Below, in pieces: positions 26,235 through 34,442 of a stretch of DNA of 47,597 nucleotides (positions within the stretch are counted from its first letter, which is position 1; each line of letters begins with the position of its first letter). This stretch comes from Deinococcales bacterium (GTDB lineage: Bacteria; Deinococcota; Deinococci; Deinococcales; JAAFIG01). Below the pieces are notes generated by a model, which searched no databases, was not told the DNA's origin, and saw only the letters and a program-made list of their open reading frames with translations. The stretch covers positions 1 through 47,597 of the forward strand of contig JAAFIG010000037.1 in assembly GCA_013298595.1 (NCBI GenBank), given 5' to 3'. Both the position numbers and the translations under genes were made by a program.

Positions 26235-27134
26235 ATGAAAGTACGGACGTTAGTCAGTTTAGCCACCACAATCATGCTCGGCGCTGCTGCTTTTGCACAA
26301 GGTGACCCAACTGTGATTGGTCCAACAACTGGCGGCGGCGCAGACGCCTATGCCAAAGGTGATAACAGCGCCACAGTCAGTCAACTCTTGACACTGCGGC
26401 TACCAAAAGCCACTGCCTTGCACCTCGATGTGACCGATTTGCTGTTTGATTTAACAGGCTTAAACGGTACCAACTGGGCGTCTCGAGCCGCTTCTGGAGC
26501 CAATGTGGATTTTGCAAGCCAAATGGTTTGTGTTTACGGCTTACAAGATACAGACAGTATTTCACAACTTGGCGATAACTTCTACAACCAAAAGCAATAC
26601 TTGCCACTCGGCACCAGTTACTCACCACAAGCCTGGCCCAATGTTAAAATCAATGGTGGTCCAATTGTCAATACATACCCACCAATCCGCGTTGGTGCCA
26701 ACGGCGAATTAATCCAAGGTTCAAAAAATTACTTTGTTTGTTACCGTACCTTTAAGTTACAAAAATTCAGCAACGGCGCAAGCTGGGATTTAACAGTGCA
26801 ACGCACCGATGATGTTACCCGTCCTCGTGCCTTGAAGCACATTTACATCCAAGATAACCCATGCGATACCTTTGGTGCTGCAACAGGTTTCTACAAACTC
26901 GGAGCTTCCGAAGCCCAAGGACAACCACTGCACTTGGTACCAAAAAACTTGAATTTTGGACCAACAGGTAGCCGCACCCCAACCAACCGCAACAACTGTG
27001 GTTACAAGAGCTGGTTAGACGATCTGATCATTGTGGCTTTGCCCGTAGATGGCGAACTCAACGGCGATAACACCGCTAACTTGCAATACACCCTAACCAC
27101 AACCGCTTGGGAACCAGCTACAACCACACGTTAA
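26235..27134 (+). CDS. Exported Cys-containing subunit-like protein, first gene of the fibre-like cluster
   Basis: Secreted protein of 299 aa with signal peptide VRTLVSLATTIMLGAAAFAQ. The mature part is rich in Asn, Thr and Gly with a predicted beta character and four cysteines (QMVCVYGLQ, NYFVCYRTF, NPCDTFG, NNCGYKS) that could form two disulfides. It has the strongest ribosome site of the cluster, AAGGAGGT, and is followed by a terminator-like hairpin before the next gene, as expected for a highly expressed structural subunit. No known pilin domain recognised. It contains a single CTCGAG. Confidence 0.8.
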   Translation: MKVRTLVSLATTIMLGAAAFAQGDPTVIGPTTGGGADAYAKGDNSATVSQLLTLRLPKATALHLDVTDLLFDLTGLNGTNWASRAASGANVDFASQMVCVYGLQDTDSISQLGDNFYNQKQYLPLGTSYSPQAWPNVKINGGPIVNTYPPIRVGANGELIQGSKNYFVCYRTFKLQKFSNGASWDLTVQRTDDVTRPRALKHIYIQDNPCDTFGAATGFYKLGASEAQGQPLHLVPKNLNFGPTGSRTPTNRNNCGYKSWLDDLIIVALPVDGELNGDNTANLQYTLTTTAWEPATTTR

Positions 27135-27142
27135 ATTTTGCA

Positions 27143-27176
27143 ACATCGGGGGCTTGGTTACTCGAGTCCCCGATGT
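27143..27176 (+). terminator. Intercistronic hairpin, probable partial terminator
   Basis: ACATCGGGGGCT pairs with AGTCCCCGATGT (one G-U) around a 10-nt loop containing half of a CTCGAG. The tail GTATTTTC is only moderately U-rich. It probably limits read-through from the subunit gene to the assembly genes or protects the subunit mRNA. Confidence 0.6.
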
Positions 27177-27266
27177 GTATTTTCAAAAACCCAATTTGCT
27201 AGCCCGAAAAAAGTTTAGAAAAAAATTATTTTACAACTCGAGAAATCTCAGTTAAAGGAGTGACTT

Positions 27267-28073
27267 ATGAAATACATACTGACATTGCTACTGACGGTAC
27301 TTTGCACTTCTTCTGTTTTTGCCCAAACTTCGCTAGGTGTTGAACCACCCGTGGCATTACACGATGTTGTACCAGGGCAAACCGTTACTTTCCAATTAAA
27401 AATTGGTAATCCTAGCCCAAAACCACTGCGAATACGGGTCAGTTTAGGCGATTGGAATTACAATCAATTTGGTGAACTGCTATATTTTGCCGTTGGCAAA
27501 GGACCTTCAAGCGCTTCTATTTGGACAAAAATCTCATCTTCGGTGCTCGAGATTGCAGGGCAAGATGTGGTGAGTTTGCGTTACACCGTGCAAATCCCCA
27601 CCGATGCCAAAGCAGGCAGCCATTGGGGTATGGTGTTTTTTAATGCCGAAAGCAGTGCCGCCGAACCGGGCATTGTCAATGCTGCGATGAGTGTTCGTGT
27701 GGCTCACACATTTTATGTCAATGTCGCCCCTGTTAAATCCAGTGGTAAAATCACAGGAATTTTTGGTAAACCCGGACAGAACAGTAAAAGCAATTATATT
27801 TTTGCAGTGCAGTACCAAAACACAGGTAATATCGCACAGATTCTCGAGGGTCGAATCGAAATTCGTGATAGTAGCGGCAAATTGGTTTCGGCTGCTATTT
27901 TTCGTCGCCAAGTGATTTTGCCTGGTGCACTGCGGATTTTACAAACCACCTTAAATGGTCCGTTACCCGCAGGTGATTACACCGCTTTGGTGGTGCTGAA
28001 TTACGGCGATAAATCTCGAGATGTGGCTGGTGAGTACAACTTCACCTTGAAAGCACCCTTATCTGAGCCTTAA
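27267..28073 (+). CDS. Exported chaperone-like Ig-fold protein (DUF916/PapD-like)
   Basis: Periplasmic protein of 268 aa with signal peptide KYILTLLLTVLCTSSVFAQ. The first domain reads VEPPVALHDVVPGQTVTFQL then KIGNPSPKPLRIRVSLGDWN, ASIWTKISSSVLEIAGQDVV and IPTDAKAGSHWGMVFFNA, matching DUF916-type or pilus-chaperone-like Ig domains. A second Ig-like domain follows (AVQYQNTGNIAQILEGRIEI). AAAGGAGTGA precedes the ATG. Its position between an exported subunit and a barrel protein suggests subunit chaperoning, but the classical PapD Arg/Lys pair cannot be assigned. Confidence 0.75.
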   Translation: MKYILTLLLTVLCTSSVFAQTSLGVEPPVALHDVVPGQTVTFQLKIGNPSPKPLRIRVSLGDWNYNQFGELLYFAVGKGPSSASIWTKISSSVLEIAGQDVVSLRYTVQIPTDAKAGSHWGMVFFNAESSAAEPGIVNAAMSVRVAHTFYVNVAPVKSSGKITGIFGKPGQNSKSNYIFAVQYQNTGNIAQILEGRIEIRDSSGKLVSAAIFRRQVILPGALRILQTTLNGPLPAGDYTALVVLNYGDKSRDVAGEYNFTLKAPLSEP

Positions 28074-28084
28074 AGGAGTTGACC

Positions 28085-28594
28085 ATGAAAAAACCAAGTC
28101 TAATTTTGTTGTTGATTGGTGCTTTGCTCTGCACAGTACAAGCCCAATCGACATGGTCTACCCAAGTGCTACTGCAGAGTGCTTTAGGTAAAATTGAGGC
28201 ACGAACCCCAAGCAATAGTGTGTTGTTTACTTTTGAAAAAAACTATCCACCTGCTCAGTTCCCAGCCACATACATCGCTACCACACCGATCAATGGAGTA
28301 TTGCCATTGCAAGTGCAATCCACTGTTAGTGGCACTTGGAATGTCTTGCTCGAGATTGCCGATTTACGCGATGGCAATGGACGTTTACTGGTACCCGCTC
28401 GGCAAATCATGGTTCGTGTCAACAATGGTTTGTGGTTGCGTGGCAACGGCGCTGCCCAAATAATTTATACCGACCGAGGCGCAACCCGCACTTGGAAAGA
28501 CATCAAGCTCGAGTTTGCCATTGAATTACTCGGTAACGAAATCGCTGGTGAGTACGCAGTTCAAACCTACTTTAGTGCTCTGGCTTTACCGTGA
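28085..28594 (+). CDS. Small exported beta-rich protein, minor-subunit candidate
   Basis: Protein of 169 aa with signal peptide KKPSLILLLIGALLCTVQAQ. The mature part alternates hydrophobic and polar residues (PLQVQSTVSGTWNVLLEIAD; IKLEFAIELLGNEIAGEYAV). It starts 11 bases after the chaperone-like gene. AAGGAG, overlapping the stop of that gene, is spaced well for the ATG at 28085 rather than the TTG at 28079. Length and context suit a minor or tip subunit; no family recognised. Confidence 0.72.
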   Translation: MKKPSLILLLIGALLCTVQAQSTWSTQVLLQSALGKIEARTPSNSVLFTFEKNYPPAQFPATYIATTPINGVLPLQVQSTVSGTWNVLLEIADLRDGNGRLLVPARQIMVRVNNGLWLRGNGAAQIIYTDRGATRTWKDIKLEFAIELLGNEIAGEYAVQTYFSALALP

Positions 28595-31500
28595 ATGCTT
28601 ATGCCACTTCTTCTTGCCTTGTTGATCACACTGGCTTTCTCGAGCACTTTACCTGCCGAAAAGCCAGTTGGTCTATTGGCAGCACAAAGCGCTAATTTGG
28701 TGTTACAGGCAAATGATGCACCATTGGCTCGCCCTGGTGATTATGTGACTTTGGCATTTGTGGCAAAAGGTTCTGGTGAATTTCAATTTTTGCTTAACGC
28801 GCCCGATGGCTGGGAACCACTTTCAAATAACAAAACGATCAGTATCGAAGGACAAAGAACCATTGGTTTTACAGTGCGAATTCCGCTCGATGCCTTAGCC
28901 GATCAGATAGCAAAATTTGTTGTCACCGCTTCGCAAAATAATAAAACCATCGCCTCTACTAACCATGCCATTCGGGTCTTAGCCGTTGGTGGTGTACGCT
29001 TACGCGCCCCAGACCAAGTCGGCACCAACTTAGGCGACCCCGCCCAATTTAATTTATTTGTCACCAATACAGGTAACAAAACCGACACGATTCGCCTAAC
29101 TGCCCAAAAATCTGTTTGGCAAGTACAAATCGAACCTGCTTCCTTTGCTCTCGAGGTTGGTGAAACCCGTAGTGTTCAAGTGCGTTTGCTGCCAGAAGGG
29201 CAACTCTCGAGTGGCTATATTTATGTTTTACGGGTGCGTGGCGAATCGAGTCTCGAGGCGGAGTACAGCGAATCACAAGTGCTTTTTCGTTTTGGTAGTG
29301 TCAGCGAGCGCAGCAACGACGACATTTTACAAGTTCAAGCCAATCTGCAAGTCAGTGCCACACCTGCCCTGACCTTACCTGTGGCAACCCCACCGATTTT
29401 TGCTTTTAATATCGGCATTGTACCCGCCTTGAGTGGCGAATTATCCGATTATGTCAGCGGTAACTTAGACGCAAGCGGCAATGGTTTTCGTTGGGATAGC
29501 AGCTCTGGGTTTCAATTTCCCAATGGCTTAACCCTTGGTTTTAAAGCTGCCTTATGGGATACAGCTGTGCGTTTCTCGAGCGAAGAAATTGCTTGGAGTA
29601 TCAATTACGCCCTAAAAGACTGGCTGCTCAGTGGTGGTGTTGGCTACCGCAACACATCAGGCAACCAAGGTTTACAATTTGCCGCCAGCCTCAACAGTTC
29701 CCAAGACTGGTTGCGTTTGCAACTCTACGCCAATTTTAGTCAAACCTCGAGTATCACCAACCAAACTCGAGCCGATACCTTAGGAGCCAACTACACTGTA
29801 CCACTCGAGCCAGGTTTAGATTTGAATCTGGGTGCTGATCTGACAGGTACAGGCGCGAATGGAGGGTACAGCCTCGGGCTTTCGTTACAACAATCCTTGC
29901 GTTGGCAACGTCCGTTGTTTGAAATTTATCAGACCTTAACGGCTGTGCCTTTTTCGGGTCAGTACGGACTGAGTTTATTTGCTGGCTTACGCGACACCGA
30001 ACCGTTTGCTTTGCGTGCCAATTCTGCTTTAAGTCTTACAGCCAGCGATCCGCTGAATTTTACGTGGCGTAACAGTGCGGTGGCTAGTCTGAGTATCCTC
30101 GAGGGATTGGGTATTTCGGTCAGTGCAGGCTACCAAATTGCCACCACACCACAATACGCAATCACTTGGAATATCGGTGCTCTCGCCACCTATAACTTAC
30201 GTCTAGCAGGGTCATTATTTGCCAGTCTGAACGCAGGGTACGCTTACGCTGGCACGATTGTTGGCAGCAACAATACCAGCGCTACTATCAGCCTTGGTGG
30301 GCAAATCAGCAGTGGTAATTTTTCGGTTGCTGCCAGTGGTGGCTTCGTTGGCATCACCAGCAACCAAGGTAACAGCGAAACTGTTACTGCCAACGCCCAA
30401 CTCAGTTATGTCTTCTCGAGCAACACCGCTTTATTTTCGACGTACAGCTATAAATTAGTCCTGACCGATGAGGCTCGAGAAAATCATGCCTTAACGTTTG
30501 GTTGGGCTCAAGTTTGGAGTGCCAATATCAGCTCGAGTTTAACCTATACCCGCACTTTAGTAGCAGATTTTGTGCAACCGAATTTAAATGGCGACGCACT
30601 TGGTATCGCGCTGACCTTTAATAATGTGATTAGTCAAGGCGTGAATCTTGGTATAGGCTGGCAATGGTCGGCACCGAGTGGTTCGATTTTTAATGCTGCG
30701 GTACCAAGTCAGCACCGCTTTAGTTTAACGATAGGTTTTAATACCAACTTGCTATTTGATACCCCTGCTTTTATTACCGATGTGTTTGGTGGCAGACGCA
30801 GTGGTGAAATCAGTGGTGTGGCATTCGTCGACGACAATCTCAATGGACAACGCGATTCTGGCGAAACCAGTTTAGCGGGTGTGACACTGCGTTTAGGGCG
30901 CAGTGTCAGCACCGTAACCAACAGCGATGGCAGTTATCGTTTACGAGCGCCTGTTGGCAATTACCAACTCGATTTTCCAGCTGGGCTAGAAGCTGGTATG
31001 GATTTAATCGCCGAACGCGAAGTCAAAATTGTGCTGAATCAAAGCCAACGCCGCGATTTACCATTTGCGCCTGTGGTCAGTTTAGAAGTCAGTTTATACG
31101 ACGACAGCAACAACAATGGGCAACGCGATGCTGACGAAGATGGCATTCCCTACGCGGGTATTCGCATCGAAGGTCCGATCAGCAAAGAAGCCAAAGTGGA
31201 TGGAGAAGGTCGAGTCACCGTTTCTGGTTTAGTCACAGGGGTCTACACCGTTGTTACCGATAGCTCGAGATTACCCGATGGTTACCGCATGACCACCGCA
31301 TTACAACGCATTGAAATAACCACCCCGAACACACCCGAAGCCATCAGTATTGGTGCTGCACTGCCACCTCGAGTACGTGAAACCACCTTTGAAGCTGGGA
31401 ATTTATCGGTTTTTGCCGATGTGCAAGATAACATCTTGCCAGCTGGTGCGGATTTACGTATCGAAGCCCTGACCCAAGGCAACATTACGAAAGTCACTGC

Positions 31501-31933
31501 TCAAGTCGGACAAACCAGCATCGAATTAACTGTCTCGGCAGATGGACGGTACACTGGTGTTTTACGTATTCCCACTTCGACAGCCATTGGCGATCAGATT
31601 GTGATTGTCACAGCGTTTAGTGGTAACCAAAAAAGTCAATTTGAAGTCCCGATCACGGTGGTACAAGGCGAATTATTTGTCGCTTCGGTTTACCAAGCGC
31701 TGATTAACAGCAATCTCGAGTTTAACTTACGCACCTTGTACCAAATCAAAAATCAGGAACTCGAGCTGGTCTTTCCCGATGGGCAACGAATCAAATTGGA
31801 ATCTACTGATGGTTACAACTGGGTTGGGCGTTGGCGCACCCCTGCCACTTCTGGTCGTATCGAAGCTCGTCTCGAGGTTAAAGGTGTGCTGCTGGGCAAA
31901 GTACAATTTTTGATTCTGGTTCCGGGTTCGTAA
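28595..31933 (+). CDS. Large usher-like outer-membrane barrel protein with SdrD-B-like domains
   Basis: Protein of 1112 aa. A signal peptide (MLMPLLLALLITLAFSSTLP) is followed by two Ig/NEW3-like domains (about 30-235), then a long region, about 265-735, of short amphipathic beta-strands rich in Gly, Asn and aromatic residues, as in a 20-plus-strand barrel. Next come an SdrD-B/CNA-B-like domain (GEISGVAFVDDNLNGQRDSG, about 737-820) and a second (DDSNNNGQRDADEDG), then two C-terminal beta domains. The order resembles an usher with plug and C-terminal domains, but sequence similarity to FimD/CsuD is not evident. The start ATG directly follows the previous stop. Confidence 0.75.
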   Translation: MLMPLLLALLITLAFSSTLPAEKPVGLLAAQSANLVLQANDAPLARPGDYVTLAFVAKGSGEFQFLLNAPDGWEPLSNNKTISIEGQRTIGFTVRIPLDALADQIAKFVVTASQNNKTIASTNHAIRVLAVGGVRLRAPDQVGTNLGDPAQFNLFVTNTGNKTDTIRLTAQKSVWQVQIEPASFALEVGETRSVQVRLLPEGQLSSGYIYVLRVRGESSLEAEYSESQVLFRFGSVSERSNDDILQVQANLQVSATPALTLPVATPPIFAFNIGIVPALSGELSDYVSGNLDASGNGFRWDSSSGFQFPNGLTLGFKAALWDTAVRFSSEEIAWSINYALKDWLLSGGVGYRNTSGNQGLQFAASLNSSQDWLRLQLYANFSQTSSITNQTRADTLGANYTVPLEPGLDLNLGADLTGTGANGGYSLGLSLQQSLRWQRPLFEIYQTLTAVPFSGQYGLSLFAGLRDTEPFALRANSALSLTASDPLNFTWRNSAVASLSILEGLGISVSAGYQIATTPQYAITWNIGALATYNLRLAGSLFASLNAGYAYAGTIVGSNNTSATISLGGQISSGNFSVAASGGFVGITSNQGNSETVTANAQLSYVFSSNTALFSTYSYKLVLTDEARENHALTFGWAQVWSANISSSLTYTRTLVADFVQPNLNGDALGIALTFNNVISQGVNLGIGWQWSAPSGSIFNAAVPSQHRFSLTIGFNTNLLFDTPAFITDVFGGRRSGEISGVAFVDDNLNGQRDSGETSLAGVTLRLGRSVSTVTNSDGSYRLRAPVGNYQLDFPAGLEAGMDLIAEREVKIVLNQSQRRDLPFAPVVSLEVSLYDDSNNNGQRDADEDGIPYAGIRIEGPISKEAKVDGEGRVTVSGLVTGVYTVVTDSSRLPDGYRMTTALQRIEITTPNTPEAISIGAALPPRVRETTFEAGNLSVFADVQDNILPAGADLRIEALTQGNITKVTAQVGQTSIELTVSADGRYTGVLRIPTSTAIGDQIVIVTAFSGNQKSQFEVPITVVQGELFVASVYQALINSNLEFNLRTLYQIKNQELELVFPDGQRIKLESTDGYNWVGRWRTPATSGRIEARLEVKGVLLGKVQFLILVPGS

Positions 31934-31988
31934 ACAAAGGTTTCTTGGTAAGCAATATGGCTTTCGCCCTCTCAAATAGGAGGTTTTT

Positions 31989-32408
31989 ATGAAAAAGGTT
32001 TTTGTCGCTATCGGTTTGATGCTGCTTTTTGTTGCTTGTCCGCAAAGCAACGTTGGTATCAGTAAGGCACGGGTGCTCTCGAGTATTTCCAATCCTAATT
32101 TGGAAACGTGTCCGATTATTCGCACGCAATACATTGCTATCAAAGGCGAGAATTTTGGTGTGGCGGCTGATTGGGCAAATGGCACAAATAAAGTTATTTT
32201 CTTTGACAATGTGGTTGTCCCCAGCGCAGATGTGGAATTAACCCAAGCAGGCAATCCTGCAACCCTGTTTGTTAAAGTACCAAGTGCCGCCCAGAGTGGT
32301 CCGTTGGTTGTCGAAGTTGCAGGTGTGACCAGTGCACCAATCAACGTGATTATTACCGATTTTGTACCCAGCAACGCGGTTGGCGAATGTATATACCCTG
32401 CAAATTAA
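31989..32408 (+). CDS. IPT/TIG-domain lipoprotein
   Basis: Lipoprotein of 139 aa; lipobox MLLFVAC. The mature part is one IPT/TIG Ig-like domain: YIAIKGENFGVAADW, NKVIFFDNVVVPSADVELTQ, FVKVPSAAQSGPLVVEVAG. AGGAGG lies six to seven bases before the ATG. It is the last gene of the cluster and followed by a strong hairpin. It may anchor or cap the assembled structure. Confidence 0.78.
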   Translation: MKKVFVAIGLMLLFVACPQSNVGISKARVLSSISNPNLETCPIIRTQYIAIKGENFGVAADWANGTNKVIFFDNVVVPSADVELTQAGNPATLFVKVPSAAQSGPLVVEVAGVTSAPINVIITDFVPSNAVGECIYPAN

Positions 32409-32424
32409 ATCGATAAACGCAGCT

Positions 32425-32468
32425 AAACAGTTGTGATGGATACATTTCAATATCTATCACAACTGTTT
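32425..32468 (+). terminator. Terminator of the fibre-like cluster
   Basis: An 18-bp stem with one G-U pair: AAACAGTTGTGATGGATA (32425-32442) and TATCTATCACAACTGTTT (32451-32468) around an 8-nt loop, ending in TTTTA. Confidence 0.8.
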
Positions 32469-32526
32469 TAAACTCCCGCAAAATAGGCTCGAGCACTATT
32501 GCCTCATCTTTGCAGCCTAAAACGGG

Positions 32527-32532
32527 TAACAT
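32527..32532 (+). promoter_or_regulatory. -10 box of leaderless methyltransferase promoter
   Basis: TAACAT, six bases, ATG (32539). No Shine-Dalgarno. Confidence 0.45.
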
Positions 32533-32538
32533 ACCCCA

Positions 32539-33702
32539 ATGATCGAACTGAAAATCAATCGAGAACGTCGCATTCGCAATTTCCATCCGTGGATTTTTAA
32601 GGACGACATTGACAATGTCAGCGGTGACCACACTCCAGGCACATTACTCGAGGTTAAAGATATTGGTGGTGCTTTTGTCGGACAAGCTTTTTACAATCCG
32701 CGTTCAAATATTCCAGCTCGGATAATCAGTCTCGAGCGGGGCAAAATTGGTGTGGATTTTTATCGTAAAAAAATTCGAGTTGCCCTCGAGAAACGCAGAA
32801 CCCTAGTCAATACCAATGCCAAGCGAATCATCAATGCCGAATCTGACGGTATTCCTGGTTTTATCGTTGACAGTTTTGATGGCATACTGGCTGTACAAAT
32901 TCGTAATGCAGGACTGGAATTACACCGCGAAATCATTCTCGAGGCATTACAAAAAGAAACCAATGCCGTGGCAGCTTTTGAACGCAGCGATACTTCCGAG
33001 CGCAACAAAGAAGGATTACAACCTCGAGTTGGTGTGCTCTGGGGCGAAGTGCCAGATACCGTGCGTTTTATTGAAGATGAAGTGCAATTTGAATTTAAGC
33101 CCTTTGATGCCCAAAAAACAGGTTTTTACTTAGATCAACGCGACAATCGTCGGCGTATTGCCAGCATGGTCACAGCCTCGAGCCGCGTGCTTGACGTCTA
33201 CTCCTACACAGGTGGATTTAGTTTATACGCTGCCAAAAACGGTGCAAATTGCTTAGCTGTGGATAAAGATGCCATTGCCTTACAAACCTTAGAGCGCAGC
33301 GCAGCACAAAATAAGCTCGAGAAAAAAATATCCGTGCGACTAGGCGATGCTTTAGAGGTCTTAGATCAACTTGTGCTCGAGAAAAAACGTTTCACCCATG
33401 CAATTATAGACCCACCAACCCTTGCAAAACGCAAAGAAGAAGTGATCGCTGCCAAACGCATCTTTACCATTGCTACTAAAAATGTATTAAAAATGCTCGA
33501 GCCAAACGGCATTATTCTTGTTTCGACTTGCGCTTTTCATATTAAAGTAGACGATTTACTCGAGGCATGTCGGATGGCAGGTGCAGACGCAGGGCGTAAA
33601 CTCGAGGTGATAGATGTGACCTACCAACCCAGCGATCATCCGTGGATGTTGCAAGTTCCTGAAAGTTTGTACTTAAAAAGTTTGTTACTCAGAGCCGAGT
33701 GA
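32539..33702 (+). CDS. Class I SAM-dependent rRNA cytosine-C5 methyltransferase (RlmI/RlmO-like)
   Basis: Protein of 387 aa with an N-terminal PUA domain (RRIRNFHPWIFKDDIDNVSG), a central EEHEE-like part ending GFYLDQRDNRR, and a Rossmann methyltransferase domain: VLDVYSYTGGFSLYAAKNGA (SAM motif I), HAIIDPPTLAKRKEE (motif IV) and LVSTCAFHIKVDDLL with the catalytic-type Cys. It belongs to the COG1092 family acting on 23S rRNA. The target base is not known here; the Thermus relative RlmO methylates C1942. Confidence 0.9.
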   Translation: MIELKINRERRIRNFHPWIFKDDIDNVSGDHTPGTLLEVKDIGGAFVGQAFYNPRSNIPARIISLERGKIGVDFYRKKIRVALEKRRTLVNTNAKRIINAESDGIPGFIVDSFDGILAVQIRNAGLELHREIILEALQKETNAVAAFERSDTSERNKEGLQPRVGVLWGEVPDTVRFIEDEVQFEFKPFDAQKTGFYLDQRDNRRRIASMVTASSRVLDVYSYTGGFSLYAAKNGANCLAVDKDAIALQTLERSAAQNKLEKKISVRLGDALEVLDQLVLEKKRFTHAIIDPPTLAKRKEEVIAAKRIFTIATKNVLKMLEPNGIILVSTCAFHIKVDDLLEACRMAGADAGRKLEVIDVTYQPSDHPWMLQVPESLYLKSLLLRAE

Positions 33703-33739
33703 TTAGCTAATTGACATATTTTGGAATCGTAAAAGAAAT

Positions 33740-34243
33740 ATGCTAAAAATAAATATCCATAAAACCATATTTAATACCTTCATACTTTGTATGTTACTTT
33801 CTATTGGTCTAATTTCTTGTCAAAAGCAAGAAATTTTAACTAAAGAGGTAATAATCAAGGAATATCGTTTGTTTAAATCAAGGAATTTTAATCTAACTGA
33901 TTTATTGAAAATCAATGAAGATTTATTCTTGAATCCAAAAATTGATAATCAATCTGTGGAAATTAACCAGATGTTGTCGTATTTGAAAGCTAAATATAGG
34001 GATGCGAGTATATACACAAGAATAATTGAATTTAATAAAAAACCCATAATTTTTTTTAGATTACAATTTATAGGGAGCAATTTCAGCGATGATTATTTAG
34101 ATATTGGATTTTGTCTTGTCCAAGACGAGAAATTATTAAATAATACTATTTTTCAAAGTGCTGATAATCCAGCACTAGTTAATGGTAAAGGAATTGGACT
34201 ATTTAAGATAGAAAAAGGATGGTATGGATTTTTTCATTATTGA
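33740..34243 (+). CDS. AT-rich orphan lipoprotein
   Basis: Lipoprotein of 167 aa with lipobox LSIGLISC. The mature part is rich in Ile, Asn and Lys, and no domain was recognised. Its AT content is far above that of its neighbours, and no CTCGAG occurs between about 33606 and 34312. AAAAGA before the ATG is a weak ribosome site. The composition suggests recent acquisition. Confidence 0.72.
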   Translation: MLKINIHKTIFNTFILCMLLSIGLISCQKQEILTKEVIIKEYRLFKSRNFNLTDLLKINEDLFLNPKIDNQSVEINQMLSYLKAKYRDASIYTRIIEFNKKPIIFFRLQFIGSNFSDDYLDIGFCLVQDEKLLNNTIFQSADNPALVNGKGIGLFKIEKGWYGFFHY

Positions 34244-34442
34244 CAAGAGTAAATTGATCATTAATGACTGCTGATCGAGAAAATAATGTGGTCTTGCTTG
34301 TCCACCTTTTCACTCGAGCCAGTCAATACTCAAGCTTTTTGTTGTTCTCAAGTATTTAGGATTTTATAGTCTCGAGACGTAGCATGGTTTTTTCCTACAT
34401 TTAGAAAACTTTTTCTGCTCACCGCATGAGAAACTCGAGGGT

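Noticed and set aside
32443-32538. Additional small gene before the methyltransferase
   Set aside because: Only a terminator and a -10 box are visible; no ORF with a start signal.
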